DNA from: Beaufortia kweichowensis | Taxonomy: Eukaryota; Chordata; Actinopteri; Cypriniformes; Gastromyzontidae | Length of the DNA: 64,000 bases | Reading direction: 5' to 3' | Assembly (NCBI GenBank): GCA_019155185.1 | Contig: CM032797.1 | Coordinates: 10,836,881-10,900,880, forward strand | Shown here: piece after piece, positions 45,161-58,048 of the stretch | How the letters are laid out: every line of letters begins with the position of its first letter | Position numbering within the stretch: position 1 is the stretch's first letter | Program-made: the position numbers and the translations under genes | Notes under the pieces: generated by a model | Database searches by the model: none | Seen by the model: the letters and a program-made list of their open reading frames with translations, nothing else | What the model was told of the DNA's origin: nothing

Positions 45161-46686
45161 TCAACGTCTCCGAGCAGGATCAGTAATGTCAGGATACAGG
45201 AGGAAACCAGAGAAGGTGGAATCATTGGTGTTATCTGCATAGACTCCACCAAACTTCTCGTCTCCATAGACCTGCAGCCACACCTCATCTCCTGTTTTCA
45301 GTCTCAAGATAACAGAGCCTGATGCCTGATCCACATTGGTTTCCTGGTATTGGTCATAGGTGAACATGATGGCCTTGTCGTTCTTGTACAGACTGACTTT
45401 GGCATCTTTGGTGTAAACAGTCAGATGATAGGTGAAGAAGTACACCCCTGGCAGAATGCATCGGAACTTGCCGGAAATGTCATCATAGTGATGCGGGTCA
45501 TTATAGAAGAACTTGTTGAAGCGAATTGGCACATTGGTGGCAGGGACGAGCTCGCTGAGACCTACACTAAAGGCTGAGTGATGGGACAGGGCACTTTCAC
45601 CACGGGCCCCTTTCAGTCCAGGGTTTCCAGGAAAGCCTCTTGGTCCGGCAGGGCCTAAGTCACCTTTCTCTCCTGGATCTCCTGTCTCACCTGGTTCACC
45701 TACAAAAAAACAAAAGCTTAGCATTGGGTATTGCAGCAGACGTATGTAAATAACTGACTAGTATTCTGTAATAGAAGGGAAAGCATGACTGTTCAGAACA
45801 TTATAAAGGAATACACTTTATTGTTAAAATGATTGTAAGAAGTAATATGTATAGTGGCTGTAAATGTACTTACAGTAGGTCATACTTAAAAATATCTAAA
45901 TGGCATTGAAATGTATAACAGTAAATGGCATTTCTTTGAAAATATTTCACAGAAATATTTTTAAAAATATGATAAATATGTATCAAGTGATTAAATAATG
46001 TACATTAGCTATTGTTAAAAAAGAATACTAAAAGTATTGAACATATGGATGAAATTATGGATGTGTTTGGGTTGTCAAACGCTAGTGGGATGTACAGTAT
46101 GCAGTTAATGTAATGAACTCCATGTGGTTTCACTGCTGGAGTATCCGTGAATATAATGGGAAATGACTTGATACATTTCTCAAAATGACCTTATCTCTCA
46201 TTTTATTACCTAATTAAAATGATAGACCAGCTAACTGCAAGTCATTTGACTAGTGTATAAATACTTTATACTGACTAAATACTGACTAGTGTAAGCCACT
46301 TTGGTGGCTGCTGTATGTAATATCCACCATTTCATTAAGCTAGCAAAGCTAAACTATAAATACATTTTACTCTAACCTTTATCTCCTTTCTCGCCCCTTG
46401 GTCCATCATGCCCATCTCTGCCATCTCTCCCAGGTTGCCCACTGTGCCCAGGTGTACCAGGAACACCTCCCATCCACATGGCACATGGCTGTCTATCATC
46501 AGGTTGACTAACATCTGCCCCCGGGCCTGCAGGCTCTTCCACCTCCTCTTCTGCTGTCTCCGTCACAGCATCTCCTTCAACCTTTGCTGGCTCCTCTAGT
46601 TTCTCCTCTTGAAGGTCTTCATTTTGACCTTGACCAAGTTGTCCAATGAGAAGAATTCCCAGAACTAACTTCCACAGTAGCTTCAT
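45161..46686 (-). CDS. adipoq: adiponectin (collagen-like / C1q hormone), complete
   Basis: Adiponectin is a secreted hormone that forms trimers and higher multimers and signals through ADIPOR1/2 to raise insulin sensitivity and fatty-acid oxidation. Coding exons 46686..46377 and 45699..45161 (TGA) join in phase to 282 aa. Order: signal peptide (MKLLWKLVLGILLIGQLGQG); an acidic variable region of about 45 residues; a cysteine near residue 68 in PCAMWMGG, at the place of the human multimer-forming cysteine (ACTGWM); 22 unbroken Gly-X-Y triplets including GRDGRDG and GPRGFPG; and a C1q domain from about residue 140 with VGLSELVPATNVPIRFNKFF, FTYDQYQETNVDQASGSV, VWLQVYGDE and NDSTFSGFLLYPD. These match human adiponectin (244 aa) far better than CTRP paralogues as I recall them. 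Adiponectin's usual plan of one UTR exon plus two coding exons is kept. The extra length is mostly in the acidic region. Fish commonly have two copies, and which one this is remains open. Confidence 0.95.
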
Positions 46687-47180
46687 TTTGGTGCCAAGTG
46701 AAATATCAAAGGACCTAAAGGAGAGCTTATTTTGTTTGTCAAATTAATTAATGTACAATATTAACACTACTATGTATTTTATGTCAACTCTTGAGCTTTC
46801 ACTACAGCAAATCAATTAAAAAGACATACTTCACAAAAGGTTTTTTCAATTTTTAGACGTAATTATATTAGACTTCAGTTATATACTGTGAATATATTTG
46901 AATGAACATAAAGTTATATCCTAAACTGCTTTGAAAATGTTAAAATGTTTCAATGACAAGTCAAACTAACGTGGTATAATCTCATCTTGCTCTATTTCTG
47001 ATTATACAGAAGTTCACTATTACTTGGAAATGAGAAAAATCTCTTACCTGATGTAAGCGTATTTCCCTGAAAAGAATAAAGTACAGGATAGTGAACAGCC
47101 ACAGAGCAACTGACTTTGTTTGAGATACACAACTGTCATTACTGAGGGCCTTCTGCACTATATTTAGTTTCCCAGTCTGA
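46687..47180 (-). promoter_or_regulatory. adipoq: adiponectin 5' UTR exon, intron 1 and promoter
   Basis: On the minus strand, a first exon can end at 47048 (CATCAG/GTAAGAG) and splice to an acceptor at 46715/46716 (CCTTTAG/GTCC), leaving 28 nt of leader before the ATG. Upstream, TATA-like AT motifs (aaatatag near 47160, ataaataaat near 47185) could position the start near 47130. The exon's 5' end is inferred. Confidence 0.6.
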
Positions 47181-47879
47181 ATTTATTTATGGCTGTTGAA
47201 TTAAAAGGGCAGTGGTCTCACAGCAGATGGTTTAACTGCTCTGCTCTGCTGAGATGCTGAATGCAGTGGCAGAGAAATTAGTTAGACACTTTATCCAAAC
47301 CAAAACCTGAAGAGAATATTCTCACAAAGTTTATGGATGTTTTTCCTTGACTATGAATGGGATATTTGAGACTTGCATATAAGTTCTTGAAGGGAGATCA
47401 CCTGAGGAGCCTCAAATGGTGCCTTGATAATCTTTTAATTTTTACAGTGTTAAAATTTGGATGTGACATACCTTATTCGATTAACATGGTTCTGCAGATA
47501 GAAACCTGCTGCTACTGTACAGTATAGCACACAGTGGCAGTCCATTACAGGAGGCTGAACCTTTTTAAAAATCGTATTAAAAATGAACTTAGTAACCTGA
47601 AAAAAGTACTTTGTAACTTTGTTTTAATTCACTTTGCATAACTGAGATGCATTTAATGTTTTTTCCTCTTAAGAAAAGCTGAGCTGCTTAATACAATTAT
47701 ATAGAAGGCTTATACTAAATGTGAAGTCAGTTTAAGGGTTTTGTTAATGCTTTTAAGGATTTTTTAAAAAATGGGCTTAACCATCTGCACTCATACATGA
47801 AAAACCGAGACATAACAAGAAATTAACAAAATCAAAATTCTTGTTTTTAAAAAAAGCCCGATGTATATTCACAACAAAA

Positions 47880-48188
47880 CACCATTTATTCCTTGCACAA
47901 GTCACGGGGGGTGGGACGTCGTGTCCTACGTCCGCATGGATAACCAATCATAATTTGCAGTGACCTTGCAAGCCAATTAGCTTTTAGTATCACTTTGTAG
48001 GGCGTTATCAAGCGAGACCCGTATGAAAATAGAGACAGGTAACAACGAGTAAAAGTAACTCTTTAAAAGAGATAATTTAGCCAATAGATACATACAAGTG
48101 GAATTATTGAAGGATTTGCGAAACAAATGCAACACCGAACGCCATATACGCCATATAACTGAAAAAGCGGAGGAAGGAATTTCTGTAG
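47880..48188 (+). promoter_or_regulatory. probable promoter and non-coding first exon of an unidentified gene
   Basis: A palindromic GACGTC (47915..47920) and a second TACGTCC are followed by two forward CCAAT boxes (47944..47948 and 47973..47977). About 200 nt later comes a strong donor, CTGTAG/GTAAGT at 48188. A second donor-like site, CAG/GTAACA, is near 48032. CpG is locally raised against AT-rich flanks. This layout suggests a plus-strand first exon, divergent from adiponectin, with a long first intron. No coding exon that clearly belongs to it was found before the right edge. In human, ST6GAL1, with non-coding first exons, follows ADIPOQ; that makes it one candidate, but only from gene order. 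Confidence 0.4.
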
Positions 48189-51100
48189 GTAAGTAGATGG
48201 AGCAAATATGAAATGAGGCTCTGCTTTGGTATCATAAATGTTTATATGACTCTTCCCATATAGTTTCTATATAGTTTACCATATAGCTTTTTGCTTTGTG
48301 ACATCATGTACAACGTTTTATCATCAACCACAGGTGTACTGTTAATCTAGAGCATTACCATCTCACTTCTGTCGACGAACATGTGCAATATTACTTACGT
48401 GTAGTCAGTAATGTTACTTATTTTCACAATGTTAAATAATATTTATTTAACTTTACTGCTTTTTATAATTGTGTATTCTATTTCGTGTAAATGGTGTGTT
48501 AACGTTTTGTGACTAAAACTTGAAACTGTTGGTTGTCGCCTGTAGATGTCGCTGTGTGTTGCGTTCTGTAGTTGACTGAGTTCAGTATCATTTTGATACT
48601 GTATACACATCAATCAAAAGTTTTCTCACCGAGTGGTTGAATTATGACATTTCATGACAGCTCTTTGCGTTAACCATTTTCGGAATACTGAATAATAAAT
48701 TGTTGCCTTTATATACAGCTTTTATGTTTTGCATATTGGATTATTGCTGTTTCACTCCTACAGTTTATTAATATGTTTAATATGTTAATGTAGCACATTA
48801 TTATTACTTTTTAAGTCAAATACATTTCATTTTAGCTTTAGACTGCCAATACTAACCTAAAAGCATTTTAGTGATTCTGATAAATTAGTCTTGCCAATGT
48901 CATTTCTGTAATTGATAAAAGTTTCATTCGTTTAAAAAAAAGGGAGATACTGACCACATCCTACAGTATTTGCTGTTGATTAAGTGATAGCTTAATTTCC
49001 CGGTCAGACTATACATTACGATTGAGAAATTACGATTGTTTTGCTTGTGCAAAACATTAAAATCCTAATTTATCACAAATGTTGATAAATGTTTTTTACT
49101 GTACATTAACTTACCTTGGACCATCTCTGGTAAAACCAACCAGAAGGGGGCAGTACTTTTTTAGCAGTGGTAACCTTACATTTAGTAATGCATTTTTTTA
49201 TTAATCAAGCTGTTAATGGTTTAACCAAACCTTTGAATTACTCAATATATATTAAAATTCTCAATAAGTTTAGGAGTGGTTTCTGTAAAACAGCAGAATT
49301 TACCTAATAGTAGCAAAATAACAGACTAATGGTAAAGTGATGTTGAATCTCTGACCAACCCCTGTGCCACTAAAATGTTTGGAGATAATTAAGATGAAAT
49401 ATTAATATGTGCCAGGCCATTGAACAAGCTCATCAAGGCCAAACGTGTATCAGAAATACTGCTGACATTAATGTTGGTTGGTCTTAATGTGATGCAAGCT
49501 TTATCTATAAATGTCCCCTATTCTCTGTTTACCCAAAAGCATTTAGGAAAGCAATGATATACTGTTAATACTGCAGATCTTAAGCTAGTTTTCGCTGTGT
49601 AGAAGCAGAAGTTGCAGACTTTGCCTGTTTGTCGCGACAGATATCCAGTGCAAAAACCCGAACTCATTTTAGTCTTTGGCCAATTTTGCTTTTGCATGTT
49701 TGGTAAATTTGCTTGTCCTGCAAACCTGTATAAACAAGGATCTAATCAAATTGTGCGAGAATTAGCCTGAGGATTATTGTTCTAATTCACAATTCCTATC
49801 TGAATTTGTAATCCACTGATACCAAAAATGTACTTACTGTTTTTAAATCACAGTCATCATTTGGAACAGCATAATGTAATGAGTTATATTTTATTATATT
49901 TGTTGTGCCTTTTTAAAGAGATGTTTGTATCTTTAATTACTTTTATGTTCATATGATCTTTTTGGGTTGTGACCTAAAATAAGTCCATTAATAATGGAGC
50001 CGTTAAAAGCCATTAACTTGAAATATTATTGACTCGAGCTGAGTTTTGTTTTTATTTTTTTTAAGAAAAAAGTTATTATGTACTGTCAATCAGACTCCAA
50101 GATGACACAGAATTAACTACACACCATTGCCCATTTTAAACATATTCACTCTGGTTTTCCAAATGCCTGCTCTTCTTATGACATTCTCTCAAAAAACCAG
50201 AGCAACCTAAGAGCTTTAGGCTCAGAAAGGCAATATATCCAGATGTTGTAGATAAAGCCCAATAATATTATATTGTTCACTTCAGTATTACTTATTTATT
50301 TATTGTTAAAGTCAATCACCCGTAAGCACAATACCAAGTAATAATCAAAACAATCTCAATTTATTTTATTACAACAACCTGTATTGCTGTGGCTGAACAA
50401 AAAATGGTGCCATCATGAATACAGCTTAAGGCGACAATAAGAGAAATGGAATTTTATTTTCATTTTTGTGGAAGAGAAAGGATTACCACAGGTGTTCACG
50501 GTGAACCTTGAGCTTATGTCTGTCTGTGCATATCCAGATGATCCTCACAATATGATTGGATGGTTACATCGCAACAAAAATCTTTTATGTGTATACTGCA
50601 TCAGTTATCACAAAATTGGCTCACAAAAAACAGGTACTTCTTCTAAAATAATAAGATTCAGCCTGGAGAGTTTGCTGTATTTGCGAGAATACTGCAGCAC
50701 TCCCTGATGGGCTTTTTATATTTCATCCTTTTATTTATTATCTCTGCTGCAGAAAAGAATTTGATGCATTTGATGCATTACAGTTTGTCTCAAGCATGGT
50801 GGAGAATGGAGACTAAGCCGTTTTAAGATGCAGTGCTCCACCCTAATCAGGATTACTGAATCAGGACTAAAATCAACTGAATCAAGTTTCTTTTTTGCAT
50901 TAGTTCTGCACTGAATTGTATTAGAGATGTTTGCATATAACATACACTGGACAAGGGTTTTGTTTTATTATATCATATCTACACCCTTTGCTGACAGTGT
51001 TTATTTTGAACTATTGTACTGTTTTAGATCTGATACATGTTTACTGTAAAAGGTTTACATGAACCAAATTAGTGCTCAACTTGGTCTCCATTAACTATCA

Positions 51101-52343
51101 TTCTCATTCATCAAATCCACAGATAAGTCCTCAATGAAATGGATTTATTAAAAAGACTTATCTTGGAAGGTGATATGGGTTAACATATTGCTACTGACCA
51201 CACAATCCACACAGTTTATAATAGACATACTGCAGAAGATGCATTGCTTTGTCAGACAATAAGGAAACTGGCTGACTGTGAGATTTTTCACTTTTGCCTG
51301 GCTTGCTAAATGAGATTAAAAGCACAATGGGAGAATAGATTTAATTACACTCAATTAATTTAGCTCGTTCTTCTGCTAATAGTGTCAAGGGTTTTAATTA
51401 TAGCTGAATACTTGTGCACTCAATAAGCAATGGTCCCTCAAAGGCAGACACATAATTCTTTTGAAGTATGCGCCTTGATGATTTGTTGCTCTGTTTGTAT
51501 GAATCTATTGAATGTATTGTTGCTTTAACACACACACACCTTTCCCCTTACAGTCTCACACACCAATAGGCGTGAATACAAAATCTTAGGACCTGCAGAC
51601 TTTTCAGAAGAATTAATGGCATGGCTCCTGGTGAGATGAGGACTCGCACAGTAAACAATTTGGAAGGCTAAGTCCTTGCAAACTTTAATAGGTTGCGGAC
51701 TGCACAGTGGCATTGATAAATTGGTTGGCGGGATGGTTTACTTGGTATTACAAGAGTATGATCATAAATAACTGGTCAGCCTATGCTATATTTCCCGATG
51801 GCGTGACTAAAGGTGTGTCCCAATGTTGAGGTAGCTAGCAAGTTGTTTTTTTGTTAAAAGGCAACGTAGTATTGTAACCTCTTAGCTTAGGAAAGCCAGT
51901 AAAGCAGAGTAAACCAGAGAGAGGAATGGAAATGTATTGATGGGATGAAGGAGTGGAACCAGGGGTACGAAGATTTGCATGCTTGTTTTTGCATGCTTCA
52001 GTGACTACCAGCCTTACATGAAGAAGAGTGAAACACAGGCTAAAATAATCTAGTCTAATGACAGAGACTGCCTCTAGCAATGTGCTTGAGAAGAATCTTG
52101 TTATCTCTCTAATGGAACTGTGGGTCTGGCGGGAACTTTTGACATATCTTACAGAGAGAAATCCAACTTTCTCACCCAGAACTTTATTGTCAGTAGTTTT
52201 TGCCTGTAAAAGCAGAGATTTGTGACCTTAGTGAGACCAATTACATAGACAGAGGAAGAGAATTACAGAGGCTTTGAAAGTGCAATCTTGCTCATTTGTG
52301 ATCGCCCCATTGGAGCTTTATGTCAGAATGTAATCCTTGCTGG
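48189..52343. other. non-coding DNA, no gene seen
   Basis: AT-rich with no supported exon. It may be the first intron of the gene whose promoter is proposed at 47.9 kb. Confidence 0.45.
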
Positions 52344-53366
52344 TTTTATACCTAATTTGACCTTTTTAAGGCTGAATCTGTTATTTATAATACCCAGGTA
52401 ATGTATAAGTCCTGCTGGAGCTTACCTTGCAGCCTGGATCAAAAAAGTCTTATTTCTTCTTTCTCAGTAACAATATGTTGAGAAACATGTTAATAATAAA
52501 TAAGCTAGTTATGTATGGTTAAAGTAGTTCTTCTTAATTAGAAATTATTTTATTGAGTTTCTATTGAACTAATTATTTGACCCAGTATTTGTGTCTAGGT
52601 TACAAGAACTGTGTAAAAAAGCCTCTCTATGAACAATTCTCAAGAGATATTTGTGCAGGCAGCTGGTAGTACGGTACTGTATTGTTTATAGCTGCTGCAC
52701 TTTGTCTACATAATTTCTTATTATTTAGCAATATGTTTACATTGCAAAACATCTTTTACACCAGTGAAGTTTTTCCAGATGTATTGCTTGCATTGCATAA
52801 ACCGAATGCAACATAGGCCAGATAATGTGTGTGCAAATTAACTGAATCAACTGAATCAAGTTGATTCAGTTTTATACCTAATTTGACCTTTTTAAGGCTG
52901 AATCTGTTATTTATAATACCCAGGTAATGTATAAGTCCTGCTGGAGCTTACCTTGCAGCCTGGATCAAAAAAGTCTTATTTCTTCTTTCTCAGTAACAAT
53001 ATGTTGAGAAACATGTTAATAATAAATAAGCTAGTTATGTATGGTTAAAGTAGTTCTTCTTAATTAGAAATTATTTTATTGAGTTTCTATTGAACTAATT
53101 ATTTGACCCAGTATTTGTGTCTAGGTTACAAGAACTGTGTAAAAAAGCCTCTCTATGAACAATTCTCAAGAGATATTTGTGCAGGCAGCTGGTAGTACGG
53201 TACTGTATTGTTTATAGCTGCTGCACTTTGTCTACATAATTTCTTATTATTTAGCAATATGTTTACATTGCAAAACATCTTTTACACCAGTGAAGTTTTT
53301 CCAGATGTATTGCTTGCATTGCATAAACCGAATGCAACATAGGCCAGATAATGTGTGTGCAAATTA
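52344..53366. repeat. 497-bp direct tandem duplication with 29-bp filler
   Basis: Copy 1 (52344..52840) and copy 2 (52870..53366) appear identical throughout by eye, at a constant offset of 526. Between them are 29 nt (52841..52869) not shared with the outer flanks. They contain an odd-centred perfect palindrome, CTGAATCAA-G-TTGATTCAG. No transposon ends or coding potential are seen. The duplication is either very recent or an assembly artefact. Confidence 0.93.
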
Positions 53367-54289
53367 TGTACAAATGTGTTGTGGGTTATGCATTTGTTAC
53401 TGCTAAAAATATTTGTTATCTGTTTTTATAAGTTATTCGACTGTAATTCTATCCTGTGAATGCCTGTTACATCGTGTAATTTTGTCATTGTGCTGTCTTT
53501 TAGTTTGTAGTGGACTTCTTGTCTCAGGGGAGGCAATAAAATATCCTGTACGTTTCTGTACAGCATTGACCAGAATACTGTTGATTGGAGGGGATCCAAC
53601 TGGATCAACTTGTTGTATCCCTCTTTTCTGTCTTTTGTGTTTCAATGGCTTTTGGCTAGTCCTATGACATTGCTAGTTTGTATATGACACAGTAATGAGG
53701 CCGGGACACGCATTCACTGACAAGCCATGTAGTAGCTCCCTGTTTGATGAATGACTCTTATTTTCTTGTCAACTTTGAACAACTTTAATGTTTATCTTGA
53801 TATCTCCCTGATGGGCTTATATTCATCTAATTGAGTTCTTTAGAGAGAGAACTGTGCACAGGAGTGAGAGAATCAATCAATAGAAAATGTTAATTACAAA
53901 ATGTCAACAATGACACAAAATATGTGTAACTTGTAGGACATCTTACCTACAGGTGACATTCAGCATTGGCGTACTACTGAAAGGGTCATAGAAAAAAAAA
54001 ACAGATAAACTAACGTGACATAACCAATAGAGATGTCATGAGGAGAAACTCCATTAGTATCCTTTGCAGTGTCCTTTATTTTTTTTATCAGATTTCTTGT
54101 GTACAATTGATAACAATCAGTAAGTGCAATTTACTTTGTATCTTATCTTCTATCAAATATTTTCTCCCTGATTTATTTATAGAGTTTGTTTTAAAAGTTT
54201 CTTTGTTGGTACCCTCCTTAAAGTCGAAGTGAATTACTATTTCATCGCAATTAGCCAGGAAAAAGACTGTAAAAACATGATACAAAAAT
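53367..54289. other. non-coding DNA, no gene seen
   Basis: AT-rich sequence. A block at 53430..53665 is open on both strands for 60-84 codons, but the peptides are not recognisable. Confidence 0.4.
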
Positions 54290-55481
54290 ATGTTGACTAG
54301 GGATGGGTATCGTTAAGGTTTTAACGGTATTACTACTTTTATCGATACCACTTATCGATCCGGTACTTTAACAGTACTCTTATCGGTACTTTTTGTTGTG
54401 TTTTTAATACAAAAACAAAAACAAATTGAGAACAGAATTAACACTTTATTTTTTAAATGTAAAATAAAATAATTATCTATAGCCAAACAAACAGCAATGT
54501 TTGAGCAAATATATATATATTATACAAACAAAATAAATCAAATTTCAATTTTCAAATTTTCAATTTCTTTTGTAAAAGAATGTCCAGTGCTTTAAAGCAA
54601 CACAGTTGGGGCAGGTAGACTGCAAAAGAACTGGACTTAAAACTTATACATGTTTGGAACTACTGAACACTACAAAATTTAAGTGTATGTATTTTATCAC
54701 TACAAATTCATTATTAGGTCATTTCTACTTGATCATTTCTTAATAAGCATAGTTTATTCTTATTCATCTATTTGTAAATGCAGTACCGTAAAGGCATTTT
54801 TAATGTCATTTTTATTTAGTTTACTGCAGAAAAAATACGTAGGTTATTCATAATTTAACTGAACGTGATGTATTTATTAAATTATTAAATACTAATTTAG
54901 AGAGACCTTATAGGATGCTTATGTCATTGTTATTTGGGAAGACTGCTAGCATATTTACCTGAGGAGGTGGATGATGAACTAACTAGGCAGTCGAAAACTT
55001 TCTCTGTCCGCACATGATAAACTTTTTTTTTTTGTTTCCGCCCTTACAAGCTAAAATCTTGTTGCACGTGTTGTAACGATCATTGTCTGCATCCACTCGA
55101 GTGAAATGTAAACATACTTTAGACCGTTTGATTCTCTCCGCCATCATCACTCTATTAAGCGCGAGCTTTCGTGTTGTGTGCGTGCACACGCACTCAGTGT
55201 ACTCAGGGACAGACAGGGACATTTCGCGCATGATGGATAAAAATGCAGGTAAATGTGTAATGTCTAAATAGGCTATTATCGTAAATTACAAATGGTTGGA
55301 CAGTTAAAATGCGCAAGATAACGTTTATTTAGCATTAATAAACAGGACATGTATTTTCTTAATTTCTCCTGTACCGAAAGCAGAACCGATAGTGTCAGAG
55401 CTTATCAATACTTCGGTCTTTCATAATTTAGCACCGGGACTAGTTTAATACCGGGTTTCGGTACCCATCCCTAATGTTGAC
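54290..55481 (+). mobile_element. hAT-superfamily DNA transposon, non-autonomous, with intact TSD
   Basis: The element spans 54298..55473 (1176 bp). Its ends are inverted: TAGGGATGGGTATCG at the left, and the reverse complement of the right end reads TAGGGATGGGTACCG (one mismatch in 15). It is flanked by a perfect 8-bp target-site duplication ATGTTGAC (54290..54297 and 55474..55481). An 8-bp TSD and TAGGGATG-type ends are hAT hallmarks. There is no transposase. The right third (about 55040..55248) looks like a CpG-bearing promoter plus a start-codon exon: ATGATGGATAAAAATGCAG at 55230, then a GTAAATG donor. This suggests an internally deleted derivative that keeps the transposase gene's 5' end. 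The perfect TSD argues for a fairly recent insertion. Confidence 0.92.
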
Positions 55482-57260
55482 GCTGTCACAATGGGAACAA
55501 CATAATGTAAGAAACATTGACTACACTGTATTCGCTCTTTCCACAACAGAAAGAACATCCATTATGTTTAAAAATAGACTGTTATAGACAGAATCTAATG
55601 GCTTTTGTGGAAAGCGAAGACATTTCACACTTGAAATTGATATTTACTGTATAGCTTCAGACAAATTTCCACTGTGTTGGCAAAAAGCTGTAAACTAGTT
55701 TCCTCAGCAACAACAGCAGTGCTTAAGATGAATTGACAGTGTACAACCTGTTATTTCGGTTGATGCCTCTGTTTTTGTTTGTAAGGCTTAATTTCGCTTC
55801 TTTTCATTTATCTTTGAAAAGACGATTACTTGCAGATTGAGGAAAGAAAATGTCTGAATCTCTTCAGAGCATCATAGTCGCAAACAGAGGAAAAATCACT
55901 AAAGATTATACCTTATAGACAAGGAAACAAGTTCAGTGCTATTATGATTTATAATAGACACTCATGTGGAGTGAAATATAATCAAGTCTGAAATGAGTGT
56001 TATATTTCTGTGATATAAATAATAGAAAAAGAGAAAAGAATAACAATCGATTAGATGGCGAGGTGAAATTCTTTAGTTTCCTGTATGTGACATCTTATAA
56101 CAAAAATGTATTACAACAGTATCAACTAAAGGCATTATTGTCACTGCAGTAATATGCATTGAGCCTGCCCATGACCGCCACTTGTGTACTTGAAAAACAT
56201 AGCTGGAGCTTTGATTCATTTCAGCTGAAGGATAATGTGGTGATTACCACAAACATTACCTCAAGATGACCGGCAATCATATGCTGGGTATTACACAAGA
56301 CAGATCACCCACTGTCATGCTGTTGTTGGATTTATATTGCTTAGTGTCCTTTGGTAATTGTTGTTTTCCAACAATTAGGGATTATCTGTGAAATGATAGA
56401 ACAAATCAATAAAGTCAAAATGTGAAAATGTTTTGTACATGCTCTCGGCATGCTGATTTTATTCTGCTGTGGATGAGCTTTTCTAAGTAATTGGATACAA
56501 GAGGATGTTTTCTGAATATAGTCACTGTTGTTGTGTGTTGTTAGGCACAACATGGAGTAGATCAAGATGATGTTTAAATAAACTTTAAAAATGATAAAGT
56601 ATTATGTTTTTCAAAACATAGTTACTTAGTGTCACCCGAGCCTGATCTCACGGCAATTCGTATGTGTTGGATCATCTGTTTTATAATAATACACAAAAAT
56701 TGTTATATTGCTATCTTTGAATAGCCTTTTAGTTTTTGTATTTTTCTTTGATTTTTAAATGAACTGCACATATAAAATGCAGTGCACACAAAAAAGAACA
56801 TTTTAGAGAAAGTTTACTTTGCAACCTACTTGCTGAAAATACACAAGGACTGATTAAAAACTGGGCATCTGCATTTAGTTGCCAACGGAAAGCTAAGCTC
56901 AGGTAAAAAAGCAGGACATCATACATGGATGCTCTGCTGTACGGTGTACCAGACAAACAGCTGAGTCGTCATTACTCTTGTCTCGCTGGATAGTGAGCTG
57001 TAGCTCCCAATGCAACAAACTGCATTTCTTGCAGCTGTGTGCAGCTGTAGCCATAGATTTTATCAACAACAACAACAATGCTCTAGACAAATCTGAAAGG
57101 TCCAGCTAAGTGTAAACAGTGCAAAGTATTTCATACCATTTACATCCATAACGGATATACAGTAGGACATGTTTGGTATAATATACTGTGTAGTGAAGTC
57201 ATAGACAATATACTATATTTAATAGTACACATTAATAGATAGACCTTTAGATTTTAAAAG
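55482..57260. other. non-coding DNA, no gene seen
   Basis: AT-rich sequence without recognised exons, RNA genes or element ends. Confidence 0.45.
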
Positions 57261-57490
57261 AATAGACGATTTACACAAAAATGAACATTGAGTCATAATT
57301 TACTCCCCCTCATCTCATTTCTCACTATTATTACTTTGGAAAACAGAAAAAAATTAAATAAATCTTTTCCACAAAGCTCTTTTCCATACAGTGACAGACA
57401 GCTAGTGTGATCCTCCAGGAACGGAGTTACTGTCATTGAATAGAAAAGACCTAAAGTTCACAGGAAATGAGATGGGGTGAATTGATCGTT
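57261..57490 (+). mobile_element. decayed copy of the same family as 22499..22760
   Basis: Acaaaaatgaacattgagtc then ataatttactccccctcatc matches the early part of the cyprinid repeat (aaaaatgaaaattctgtcatcatttactcaccctc). It ends with ggggtgaattgatc, resembling the inverted copy of the GATAGTTCACCC end. It is strongly mutated and about 230 bp long. The assignment comes from remembered consensus. Confidence 0.55.
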
Positions 57491-58048
57491 TATGATTTAA
57501 GTACATTTTTATAAAACCTGAGGACATGTAAATTCACAAAGGTTAAGTTACAGAAAAATAAAAAGCAACATGGCTGACAGGTGACACAATCTCTTCAGGT
57601 CTCTTCAGATCCCATCTGATGTGGCAAGTGGCTCTGTGCAGCAATGTCCAGGTACTGCATGTTCATCTGTACAGGGAATGTTTCTGTTCATTATGACGTT
57701 CATAAAGTTACACAACAACTCAGCAACTTAATGTATTTTATATGACCCGTGTTGACTCTGGCACTCGGGCAACACCTCCAAATACTGAATAAGCTTTGTT
57801 CAAGAAAATCTTTTGGTGGGCCTCATAAATCATCTTCTGCTGTTGACAGTCTTGCAGGGTTAGGAAAGTGAGATTTCTGTGTACCTGGAGTCATATCTAG
57901 TATAGAGCTGTCCACTTTTATTACATTCAACTTGTTTATCAAACAAATATTCTCATTTTTGTATACCTCCCACTGTCAGACAAGTTTGCACAAGTACTGT
58001 TTCTCTGTTCCTTAATCTCTGAACACAAATCCAGTAACTAATAAACAT

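Noticed and set aside
53433..53645. Minus-strand peptide QQVDPVGSPPINSILVNAVQ that looks like a gag or LINE piece
   Set aside because: I could not match it to any element. The opposite strand is equally open and there are no element ends.
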